Source: JANMMJ01 sp964543235
GTDB taxonomy: Bacteria; Pseudomonadota; Alphaproteobacteria; Rhizobiales; Aestuariivirgaceae
Direction: 5' to 3'
Length of the DNA stretch: 24,301 bases
NCBI GenBank assembly: GCA_964543235.1
Contig: CAZIXE010000052.1
Location: 1 to 24,301, forward strand
The notes under the pieces were generated by a model. It did not search any database. It was not told the origin of the DNA and saw only the letters and a list, made by a program, of their open reading frames with translations. Within the stretch, counting starts at the first letter, position 1, and each line of letters opens with the position of its first letter. Positions 15,671-21,066 of this stretch are shown here, piece after piece. The translations under genes and the position numbers were made by a program.

Positions 15671-16309
15671 ATGTTCAACGATACGGTCGACACAACGGCA
15701 GCGCCGGCGGAAATCCTGCATCCCGCCAGCCGCAAGCTGTTCCGCTACTGGGAAGCCCTGCGGGGCGAGCGCGCCGCCCCCGACCGCGCCGAGCTCGATC
15801 TCTACAAGATCAGGGATCTCGTGCCGTCCCTGTTCATCCTGGAGCGCCACGCAGCCCGACAGTCCTACAAGTGGCGGCTGGCCGGCACCAGGGTCTGCGC
15901 CATCTGGCGCCAGGAACTGACCGGCAGGGACGTGTTTCTGAACTGGCATGCCTTCGAGCGTGACCTTGCGCTTCGCCTTCTGGACGGCGTCGTCGGCTCG
16001 CTGCAACCCTGTGTCATGCGCTTCCGGCTCCAGACCTCGCTCAACTGCACCATTCCGGTCGAGATGGTGTGCCTGCCGTTGCGCGCCCACGGCCGCGAAA
16101 CGATCCACGTGCTGGGCGGCATCATGGCGTTTTCGGAAGCCAATACAACCGGTTGTGAGAGCATCGCACGGATCGAGCTGCTCAGCGCCCGGGCCATCTG
16201 GATCGAGCCGCTGCCGGGCGACCCGCTCCTGCCGCCGGGGCCTTCCCTGGCCCGGCCCTTCGCCAATTTCCGGGTCATCGACGGCGGCCGCGCCGGCCGC
16301 CCGCGCTGA
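15671..16309 (+). CDS. PAS_5-family protein
   Basis: The 212-residue product matches the alphaproteobacterial PAS_5 family (PF07310): ASRKLFRYWEALRGERAAPD, then DLVPSLFILE, YKWRLAGTRVCAIWRQELTG and DVFLNWHAFERD, followed by a beta-rich half ending in FANFRVIDGG. These are stand-alone PAS-like proteins without an attached output domain. A signalling role is assumed but not established. AAGG sits 6 nt before the ATG. It is divergent from the rhomboid gene and is followed after about 120 nt by a PilZ gene on the same strand. Confidence 0.85.
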   Translation: MFNDTVDTTAAPAEILHPASRKLFRYWEALRGERAAPDRAELDLYKIRDLVPSLFILERHAARQSYKWRLAGTRVCAIWRQELTGRDVFLNWHAFERDLALRLLDGVVGSLQPCVMRFRLQTSLNCTIPVEMVCLPLRAHGRETIHVLGGIMAFSEANTTGCESIARIELLSARAIWIEPLPGDPLLPPGPSLARPFANFRVIDGGRAGRPR

Positions 16310-16325
16310 CGGGCCTGCTCCGCCA

Positions 16326-16340
16326 TTAACGCGCCATTTA
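16326..16340. promoter_or_regulatory. Near-consensus CtrA-like site upstream of the PilZ gene
   Basis: TTAACGCGCCATTTA matches TTAA-N7-TTAA except for one base in the second half. It lies about 90 nt upstream of the PilZ start codon. The match is imperfect, so this is a weak call. Confidence 0.25.
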
Positions 16341-16428
16341 GGCAGGGCTGGTAACGTCCCGAACTCTTTGAATATTTGCCGACGTCACGGCCAACACAGT
16401 TCGGAAAGTTGCGATTGGGGATGCAGAC

Positions 16429-17019
16429 GTGAGCGGAGCAGCAGCTCTCAGCCCGGAACCGGGCCAGGGTGGACCGGGGGGCATTCTGTTCGGCCGCTTC
16501 ATGCTGCCCGACATGACCGAACACCCCTGCCAGGTGACCAATCTGACCGTCGAGGGGGCCACCTTCATCACCGAGAACATCCCGTCCGGCGGCCAGAACA
16601 TCGTGGCCTATCTCGATGAGATCGGCCGCATCGAAGCCATCAGCGCCGATTCGGTGCCGGGCGGCTTCCGGGTGATCTTTCCCCAGACCGGAGCCCGCCG
16701 CGAGCGCCTGGCCGCCCGCATCCGCTGGTTTCTCGAGAAGGATGAACAGGCGGGCGAGCACCTGCGCCGCCACATCCGCTACGAGCCCAAGGACAACAAG
16801 TCCCACATCACCCTGCCCGATGGCCGCGTCTATCCTTGCGAGGTGCTCGACATCTCGCTCTCCGGTGCGGCCGTGAAGGTCGAGGTGCTCCCCAGCCTCG
16901 GCACCCACATCATGCTGGGCAAAATGCGTGGCCGCATCGTGCGTTACTTCGAGAACGGGGTCGGCATCGAGTTCGTCAAGCAGCTCGACCACAGCCAGCT
17001 CAGCGAACACATACGTTAA
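16429..17019 (+). CDS. Double PilZ-domain protein, likely c-di-GMP effector
   Basis: A 196-residue protein starts at GTG (GGGGA about 8 nt upstream; the nearby ATG at 16421 is out of frame). The C-terminal PilZ domain (about residues 110-190) has both c-di-GMP motifs: R113-x-x-x-R117 in RRHIRYEP, and D141-x-S-x-x-G146 in DISLSGAAVK. The N-terminal half (about 20-105) looks like a second, degenerate PilZ barrel with N38-x-T-x-x-G43 (NLTVEG) but no clear RxxxR. PilZ proteins bind c-di-GMP to control motility, surface polysaccharide or adhesion. Upstream is a PAS_5 gene and downstream a LapG-like protease gene. Confidence 0.9.
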   Translation: MSGAAALSPEPGQGGPGGILFGRFMLPDMTEHPCQVTNLTVEGATFITENIPSGGQNIVAYLDEIGRIEAISADSVPGGFRVIFPQTGARRERLAARIRWFLEKDEQAGEHLRRHIRYEPKDNKSHITLPDGRVYPCEVLDISLSGAAVKVEVLPSLGTHIMLGKMRGRIVRYFENGVGIEFVKQLDHSQLSEHIR

Positions 17020-17046
17020 CTAATCAAACCTTAATCTGTTAACCGC

Positions 17047-17070
17047 CGCCGCCCCCCGGGCGGCGCTTTG
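17047..17070 (+). terminator. GC-rich hairpin downstream of the PilZ gene
   Basis: CGCCGCCC (17047-17054) pairs perfectly with GGGCGGCG (17058-17065) around a CCC loop, followed by CTTTG. The stem is strong but the T-tract is short, so it is a plausible but not certain intrinsic terminator 28 nt after the PilZ stop. Confidence 0.5.
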
Positions 17071-17163
17071 CATGGTTGCCGCCGCCTTTCCAGACGGCTG
17101 AATCTGTGCCGCGCTGACACGGAATTGCCGCTTCCAGGGCCCCTGTGGTTAACCGCCGGTGAC

Positions 17164-17203
17164 TTGAGAATCGATTAATTATATAGAAGTTTCATATACT
17201 TAT
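17164..17203 (+). promoter_or_regulatory. AT-rich tract upstream of the LapG-like protease gene, possible promoter
   Basis: This stretch, containing TTGAGA, ATTAATTATATAG and CATATACTTATG, is strikingly AT-rich in otherwise GC-rich DNA and lies 77-116 nt before the likely start codon. I cannot fix a -35/-10 pair with good spacing, so only a general promoter or regulator-binding role is suggested. Confidence 0.3.
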
Positions 17204-17279
17204 GTGGCGGCCTTGAACGCGCCCTAAAAGTCTCGCTGCTAATGTTGCCCCAACAAGCAAGGGTATGGGGCGTCACACC

Positions 17280-17912
17280 ATGAAACTCAAAGAAGCAGCG
17301 GGAGCCGTCTTGTGCGGGTTTCTCTGCTGGGCAGCGCCGGCGGGGGCGATGTCCAAGACCGCGAAGGAGGAATTTGCCGCAACCTATGGCCGGGCATCGC
17401 CACCCATCGGTTACGTGGAGTTCTGTGCCCGCGAGCCCGGCGAATGCCAGCCCCGGGGACCGCGCGGCGCGAGGCTCGAACTCACCCCCGAGCGCTGGAA
17501 CCTGCTCTACCAGGTGAACAACTTCGTCAATGGCAGGATTGCTCCCGTAACCGACCTCGAACTCTACGGCGAGCCCGAGCGCTGGGCGCTGCCGACCGAT
17601 GCCGGCGATTGCGAGGACTATCTCCTGCTCAAGAAGAAATATCTGGAAAGCCTTGGCTTTCCTTCGCAGAGCCTGCTCATCACCGTGGTGCTCGACGAGA
17701 AGTCCGAAGGCCATGCGGTGCTCACCGTGCATGCGACCGCCGGCGACTTCATCCTCGACAACCGGCGCAACGACATCCTGCGCTGGCGCGATACCAGCTA
17801 CCGCTTCCTCAAGCGCCAGTCGGCGCAGAACCCCGGCGAATGGCTGGCGCTGACCAGGCAGGGAACCAGCCAGCCCGGCGCCTTCGGCGAAGGCAGCGCC
17901 AGCAACCGATGA
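17280..17912 (+). CDS. Periplasmic transglutaminase-like cysteine protease (DUF920 / BTLCP, LapG-related)
   Basis: The 210-residue precursor has a signal peptide (MKLKEAAGAVLCGFLCWAAP, cleavage near AGAMS) and the conserved Cys-His-Asp triad of the PF06035 family: Cys111 in AGDCEDYLLLKK, His145 in EGHAVLTV, and Asp160 in FILDNRR. LapG, the best-known member, is a periplasmic protease that releases large RTX adhesins when c-di-GMP is low. Here the gene follows a PilZ gene, but no LapD or large adhesin is in the window, so a LapG-like role is only suggested. The ATG at 17280 is preferred over 17265 because it gives a normal signal peptide and better spacing from a G-rich ribosome-binding site. 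Confidence 0.87.
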   Translation: MKLKEAAGAVLCGFLCWAAPAGAMSKTAKEEFAATYGRASPPIGYVEFCAREPGECQPRGPRGARLELTPERWNLLYQVNNFVNGRIAPVTDLELYGEPERWALPTDAGDCEDYLLLKKKYLESLGFPSQSLLITVVLDEKSEGHAVLTVHATAGDFILDNRRNDILRWRDTSYRFLKRQSAQNPGEWLALTRQGTSQPGAFGEGSASNR

Positions 17913-17925
17913 ATTCCGGAGAGAC

Positions 17926-17975
17926 CCCTTAGACCCGGTCGGCGTCCCCCTCCCCATCCCCCACCAGACCGGGTC
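17926..17975. repeat. 50-bp pyrimidine-rich hairpin repeat, copy 1
   Basis: The unit begins CCCTTAGACCCGGTC and ends CCAGACCGGGTC. Its arms GACCCGGTC (17932-17940) and GACCGGGTC (17967-17975) are a perfect 9-bp inverted repeat around a 26-nt loop made mainly of C and T. Identical copies occur at 18183 and 18338. This copy starts 14 nt after the LapG-like protease stop codon. Confidence 0.9.
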
Positions 17976-17977
17976 GA

Positions 17978-18010
17978 GGAGCCGGCACTGTCCCACCCAG
18001 TGCCGGCTCC
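17978..18010. repeat. Hairpin GGAGCCGGCACTG-N7-CAGTGCCGGCTCC
   Basis: A perfect 13-bp stem with loop TCCCACC lies 3 nt after the copy-1 repeat. The same core with a 10-bp stem recurs after copy 3 (18394-18420), so the 50-bp unit and this hairpin travel together as one bipartite element of roughly 95 bp that also includes GCCCATTT. Confidence 0.85.
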
Positions 18011-18055
18011 GCCCATTTCGGGGGAGGGATCCTGCCGCAGCGGCCCGCGCCCGCG

Positions 18056-18183
18056 GAATTACGGTGACAGGAATTACGGTGACAGTGCACTAGAATTACG
18101 GTGACAGTGCACTTAATTCACGAAGCCCATGAATCGCGTGAATTGGCTCAATCCATGAATTAAGTGCACTGTCACCGTAATTC
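18056..18183. repeat. 90-bp inverted-repeat element, copy A, with two extra partial arms
   Basis: The full element spans 18093-18183: a 27-nt arm containing GGTGACAGTGCACTTAATTC, a 37-nt centre, and the exact reverse complement of the arm at 18157-18183. It is preceded by two head-to-tail truncated arms at 18056-18070 (15 nt) and 18071-18092 (about 20 nt plus TA). The centre carries a further ATTCACG/CGTGAAT inverted pair (18116-18122 with 18137-18143). The element directly abuts the 50-bp repeat copy 2. Confidence 0.92.
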
Positions 18184-18232
18184 CCTTAGACCCGGTCGGC
18201 GTCCCCCTCCCCATCCCCCACCAGACCGGGTC
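18183..18232. repeat. 50-bp pyrimidine-rich hairpin repeat, copy 2
   Basis: Identical over 50 bp to the copies at 17926 and 18338. It ends 5 nt before the run of N, so the assembly broke at this repeat. Confidence 0.9.
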
Positions 18233-18237
18233 CCAGG

Positions 18238-18337
18238 NNNNNNNNNNNNNNNNNNNNNNNNNNNNNNNNNNNNNNNNNNNNNNNNNNNNNNNNNNNNNNN
18301 NNNNNNNNNNNNNNNNNNNNNNNNNNNNNNNNNNNNN
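18238..18337. other. Assembly gap of 100 N
   Basis: Exactly 100 unknown bases, the conventional length for a scaffold gap of unknown size. It is flanked on both sides by identical copies of the 50-bp repeat, so the real length and number of repeat units are not known. Confidence 0.98.
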
Positions 18338-18387
18338 CCCTTAGACCCGGTCGGCGTCCCCCTCCCCATCCCCCACCAGACCGGGTC
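18338..18387. repeat. 50-bp pyrimidine-rich hairpin repeat, copy 3
   Basis: Identical to copies 1 and 2, and starts at the first base after the N run. It is followed by CCAGG, as in copy 2, and then by the GCCGGCACTG hairpin as in copy 1. Confidence 0.9.
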
Positions 18388-18393
18388 CCAGGT

Positions 18394-18420
18394 GCCGGCA
18401 CTGTCCCACCCAGTGCCGGC
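18394..18420. repeat. Hairpin GCCGGCACTG-N7-CAGTGCCGGC, second copy
   Basis: Same 10-bp stem and same TCCCACC loop as the hairpin at 17978-18010, again placed after a 50-bp repeat and before TCCGCCCATTT. It supports a composite repeat unit. Confidence 0.85.
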
Positions 18421-18564
18421 TCCGCCCATTTTGCCGACGGACCGTTCCGATCGGATCTTCGCCCCGCCCGCGCGGCGCCGGCGCCACGGCTGCAACGGAT
18501 CGCAGCGCCAGGCCAGTGGGCCATGGCGGCAATGAAGCCTGGAATGGCAATTCGGCCAGCCAGG

Positions 18565-19260
18565 TCACGACGTATCGGGCGCCAGGGCATCGCGCGCCAG
18601 CCAGTGGCAGTTGGCGAGGATCGTCTCCACCTCATGGCGCGTTATGCGGCCAAGGCCCGGCGGCCCGCCGGGGCGGAGCGGTGTGGCATACCGCGGCCGG
18701 CGTTTCTCGATGGGCCGCGCCCGCCACCGCGCCAGGCGCCGGGCCTGGCGCGGCAGGTCTTCCAGCGCCGCCCGGATCGCGGCGAGCCGGCGGCTGAGCG
18801 GCCGGGCGCTGACCGTGTCGTCGGCTGCGGCGGGAGGCGTCGTCGGATCGGGCCGGGCCGGGCGGAACAGCGCAATGCGCGGATCGAAACCGGCGTCGAT
18901 GATCCGGATGCGGGGCCCGGGCCGCGGGCCTCCGGCGCGGCGGCGATCGGCGCGGGCCAGCCGCCGGCGCGGGTCGAACAGCCGGAAGGCCATGGCGGCC
19001 CGGCCGGTGCCGGAAATCCGCAACCCCCGCGGCAGGGGCCGCAGCGGCCGCGGCTTCACCACAAGCCCGTGAGCCGCAAGAACGATCAGCCGCCTGACCG
19101 CCGCTTCCGCCGGCCGCAGCACGGCGAGTACCGCCCGGTGCAGCGGCCGCGGCAGCCGCTCAGGCGCACCACCCGCGGTGAGCCCGGCCATGGCGAAGAG
19201 CCCCGCCACGATGCGGAGCAGCGCGTCCCGGTGGCGGGCGATGGCCTCTGTCCAGTCCAT
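18565..19260 (-). CDS. Conserved hypothetical protein of alphaproteobacterial type, behind a LexA-type box
   Basis: The 231-residue product begins MDWTEAIARHRDALLRIVAG at the ATG at 19260. It is rich in Arg, Ala and Pro. The N-terminal third is helical and fairly hydrophobic (LLRIVAGLFAMAGLTAGG, VRRLIVLAAHGLVVK). The middle contains GRAAMAFRLFDPRRRL and IRIIDAGFDP, and the C-terminal third is basic (LPRQARRLARWRARP) and ends HEVETILANCHWLARDAL. The pattern recalls hypothetical proteins seen in Rhizobiales and relatives, but I know of no assigned function. The N terminus could be a membrane segment. A perfect GTTC-N7-GTTC box lies 13-27 nt upstream of the ATG, suggesting SOS control. No clear ribosome-binding site precedes the ATG. 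Confidence 0.7.
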   Translation of the reverse strand: MDWTEAIARHRDALLRIVAGLFAMAGLTAGGAPERLPRPLHRAVLAVLRPAEAAVRRLIVLAAHGLVVKPRPLRPLPRGLRISGTGRAAMAFRLFDPRRRLARADRRRAGGPRPGPRIRIIDAGFDPRIALFRPARPDPTTPPAAADDTVSARPLSRRLAAIRAALEDLPRQARRLARWRARPIEKRRPRYATPLRPGGPPGLGRITRHEVETILANCHWLARDALAPDTS

Positions 19261-19272
19261 GGCGGCAGCAGA

Positions 19273-19287
19273 GAACAAATACGGAAC
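19273..19287 (-). promoter_or_regulatory. LexA-type SOS box GTTC-N7-GTTC
   Basis: Read on the minus strand, GTTCCGTATTTGTTC is a perfect match to the GTTC-N7-GTTC LexA site of alphaproteobacteria. It begins two bases after a TTGACA hexamer (19290-19295, minus strand), so LexA bound here would block a promoter firing toward the conserved hypothetical gene. Confidence 0.6.
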
Positions 19288-19339
19288 CTTGTCAAGAGGC
19301 CGGCCAGCGGACCCGTCGGCGCGGCGAACTTGTCGCCTT

Positions 19340-19600
19340 CTAGGCGCCCACCTTCCTGCCCACCGCCTGGGATAGCGTTTTGGGCAGATGCCGGTCCAGC
19401 CAGTCGGCGGCTTCGTTCATCTCTTGCCTTAGCTGCTGCACTTCGGAGCTCGTCAGCATGTCGGAAGTCGAGGAGGCACTTGGCCTCGTCGGCGGTGAGG
19501 GCCTTGGGCTCGATGCCGAATTCTTTTGCGATGTCATGGCCGAACCTCTCCTCGATCTTGCGCACGCTGGCGCGCGGGGCTGCCCATACACCCTCCCAGC
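19340..19600 (-). pseudogene. Frameshifted remnant of an unknown gene
   Basis: On the minus strand, protein-like sequence appears in two different frames. The upstream part reads VRKIEERFGHDIAKEFGIEP and then KALTADEAKCLLDF, ending near 19470. The downstream part, in another frame, reads DMLTSSEVQQLRQEMNEAAD and ends QAVGRKVGA before a stop at 19340. Both look like parts of one small helical protein interrupted by a frameshift around 19455-19475. I do not recognise the family. The alternative is a separate 39-residue ORF starting at the ATG at 19459. The 5' side runs into dispersed repeat sequence. Confidence 0.4.
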
Positions 19601-19637
19601 CCCAGCCGGCAAGTGTGACGGCCTCCCCAGCTTCATC

Positions 19638-19657
19638 ATTCCGGCGGAAGCCGGAAT
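19638..19657. repeat. Short palindrome ATTCCGG-N6-CCGGAAT, dispersed-repeat type
   Basis: ATTCCGGCGGAAGCCGGAAT forms a 7-bp hairpin and continues into CCATTGAT. Sequences of this kind, translating as IPAEAGIH or SFRRKPES, are common intergenic repeats in many proteobacteria. One copy is seen here. Confidence 0.6.
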
Positions 19658-19699
19658 CCATTGATCCACGCGCTCCGGCGGTTCCGATGCACTGCACGA

Positions 19700-19885
19700 T
19701 GCTCCGTAGGCGGAGGGCTGGGCCCGGGTCGCGTGCCGCTCGCGCCGCACCTGCCCCGGGGTGACGGGAACACAAAAGCGCTCCATGGCCGCCCTTGCGG
19801 CGGCCATCCAGCCCTGCCGCGTGGCGGGATGGATGGCCGGGTCGGAGCCCGGCCATGACGAAAAAGGGAATGCTCCGTAGGCGGA
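19700..19885. repeat. Mosaic P-Q repeat, copy i
   Basis: Module P (19700-19765) runs from TGCTCCGTAGGCGGA to CCGGGGTGACG. Module Q (19766-19870) contains two perfect 9-bp hairpins: ATGGCCGCC/GGCGGCCAT at 19785-19807 and ATGGCCGGG/CCCGGCCAT at 19833-19856. A new P begins at 19871 but stops after 15 bases, 7 nt before the 90-bp element copy B. The second copy is at 20293-20490. Similar hairpin elements are scattered through alphaproteobacterial intergenic DNA. Confidence 0.85.
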
Positions 19886-19892
19886 TGGACGG

Positions 19893-19982
19893 GAATTACG
19901 GTGACAGTGCATTTAATTCAGCTTCATGGGCCGTTGCTGATAAGCTGCCGCGAGAGAATTAAGTGCACTGTCACCGTAATTC
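19893..19982. repeat. 90-bp inverted-repeat element, copy B
   Basis: Left arm 19893-19919 differs from the common arm by one base (CATTTAATTC for CACTTAATTC). The centre is 36 nt and the right arm 19956-19982 is exact. The centre is homologous to that of copy C when one is reversed: both contain a version of GGCCGTTGC.GATAAGC.GC and CGCGAGA. Confidence 0.92.
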
Positions 19983-20144
19983 CCGCTTTGCTCATGGCAC
20001 GCGAGTGTCTGGCAGGTGAAGCGGGATCCCAGCTCGCGCGCCGCTTCGCGCCGCTTGGCTGGGATGACGGCCTAACATGATGGGCTCCAGACGAGATGCG
20101 TGCATCCGCTAGCCCCAAGGGGCGAGAGCAACAAGCAGGGCGAA

Positions 20145-20164
20145 GCACTTGTCCGGGGTGACGG
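20145..20164. repeat. Isolated tail of module P
   Basis: GCACTTGTCCGGGGTGACGG repeats the end of module P (compare 20472-20490). It lies inside the segment between element copies B and C. Confidence 0.6.
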
Positions 20165-20185
20165 CCTCACCATCTCCGTCATGCC

Positions 20186-20288
20186 GAATTACGGTGACAG
20201 TGCACTTAATTCTCTCGCGGCGGCTTATCTGCAACGGCCTATGAAACTCAATTAAGTGCACTGTCACCGTAATTCTGTCACCGTAATT
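20186..20288. repeat. 90-bp inverted-repeat element, copy C, with an extra partial arm
   Basis: Left arm 20186-20212 is exact, the centre is 37 nt, and the right arm occupies 20250-20275 with its first base changed. A 13-nt partial arm (TGTCACCGTAATT) follows at 20276-20288. The centre is the reverse complement, with about five differences, of the copy B centre, so B and C face each other. Confidence 0.92.
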
Positions 20289-20292
20289 GTCC

Positions 20293-20490
20293 GCGCCGCA
20301 CCTGCCCGGGGTGACGGGAACAGAAAAGCGCTCCATGGCCGCCCTTGCGGCGGCCATCCAGCCTTGCTGCGTGACGGTGCGATGGATGGCCGGGTCGGAG
20401 CCGGGCCATGACGAAAATGGGGATGCTCCGTAGGCGGAGCGATAGGCCCCGGACCGCGTGCCGCTCGCGCCGCACTTGTCCGGGGTGACG
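20293..20490. repeat. Mosaic P-Q repeat, copy ii
   Basis: It starts inside module P (GCGCCGCACCTG) directly after the 90-bp element copy C, continues through a Q module with the same ATGGCCGCC/GGCGGCCAT hairpin (20335-20357), and ends with a full P module (20424-20490). It aligns to copy i over about 145 bp with few differences. Confidence 0.85.
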
Positions 20491-20564
20491 AAAGTGGCGG
20501 TGGCGGGTAGGCTGGCACTGGATTCAATGAAGTGGCTGCGCCGGAAAGGGCGGCGGCTCGGGTG

Positions 20565-20888
20565 TCAGCATTCCCCCGTGGCGATGCAGTTGGCGCGGTA
20601 GTCGCGCCGCGAGCGATCGAGTTCCTCGTTGCCGCGGTCTTCCAGCCACTTGTCGACCCCGACACCCGCAGGCGGCGTGTCGAGAACCACCGGCCCCTGC
20701 CCGGCCCCGCCCTTTTTCCACAGCTTTTCCCCGATGCAGCGGCGGCAGGACGGCTCGTCCCCGAACGCTCCGCAGGCGCGCTGGCAGCCGTCGCCGGTTT
20801 GCGCCGCGGCCGGTCCCGCCGCCAGCGCCGCAGCGATTGCCAGCGCGGCAATTACGGATTTGATCGGGAGGGGTATCACCGCTAACAT
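20565..20888 (-). CDS. Small exported Cys-rich protein, function unknown
   Basis: The 107-residue product has a clear signal peptide (IKSVIAALAIAAALAAGPAA, cleavage after AAAQ) followed by a Cys-rich stretch, CQRACGAFG and SCRRCIGEKLW, then a Gly/Lys segment, a WLEDRGNEELDRSRRDYRAN helix and two more cysteines near the C terminus (NCIATGEC). Six cysteines after the signal suggest disulfides in a periplasmic or secreted protein. I do not recognise the family. It is divergent from the ParA gene; overlapping plus-strand frames are low-complexity shadows. Confidence 0.65.
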   Translation of the reverse strand: MLAVIPLPIKSVIAALAIAAALAAGPAAAQTGDGCQRACGAFGDEPSCRRCIGEKLWKKGGAGQGPVVLDTPPAGVGVDKWLEDRGNEELDRSRRDYRANCIATGEC

Positions 20889-20961
20889 GGGTTCCGTGAC
20901 GGCCGATCAGCCGGGAACAGCCGACTGTCCCAAGGGGCAGATTTCGTAGGTTCCATTTGTG

Positions 20962-20975
20962 TTGCAGTGCAGCAA
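20962..20975. promoter_or_regulatory. Inverted repeat TTGC-N6-GCAA in a divergent promoter region
   Basis: TTGCAGTGCAGCAA lies between the Cys-rich protein gene and the ParA gene. The reverse strand reads TTGCTGCACTGCAA, which resembles the CTGC-N3-GCA type site of the PHB regulator PhaR. No polyester-granule gene is nearby, so the resemblance may be chance. Confidence 0.25.
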
Positions 20976-21066
20976 AACTGTTGCCCCGAATCATCCGTCA
21001 TCAGTTAGTCTTCATTAACCATTATGCGTAGCGGCTTACCCCCTGGATACGGAAGGAATGCGGCCG

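Larger units (their letters stand above)
17913..18564. other. Gene-free repeat region with assembly gap
   Basis: No convincing gene lies between the LapG-like protease gene and the end of the minus-strand conserved hypothetical gene. The space is filled by three copies of a 50-bp hairpin element, two copies of a second hairpin, one copy of the 90-bp inverted-repeat element with tandem partial arms, and 100 N. Open frames here are translations of these repeats. Confidence 0.75.

Noticed and set aside
15545..16108. N-terminal extension of the rhomboid frame to 16108
   Set aside because: The added 188 residues lie antisense to the PAS_5 gene and lack protein-like composition.
15865..17010. 381-residue minus-strand frame across the PAS_5 and PilZ genes
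   Set aside because: It spans two real plus-strand genes and their intergenic region, and resembles no protein.
18164..18535. Short reading frame starting MHCHRNS and running through the N gap
   Set aside because: It is the translation of the inverted-repeat arm followed by the pyrimidine-rich repeat and unknown bases, not a gene.
18056..20288. CRISPR array
   Set aside because: The repeats are paired inverted arms, only three copies spread over 2 kb in both orientations, with no regular spacing and no cas genes.
20532..20885. Plus-strand frame over the Cys-rich protein
   Set aside because: The minus frame has a signal peptide and a regular Cys pattern; the plus frame is low-complexity Arg/Ala/Pro.
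21001..21066. CtrA site before parA
   Set aside because: TTAACCAT is present, but the paired half-site is TTAG at a 6-nt spacing, which does not meet the TTAA-N7-TTAA rule.
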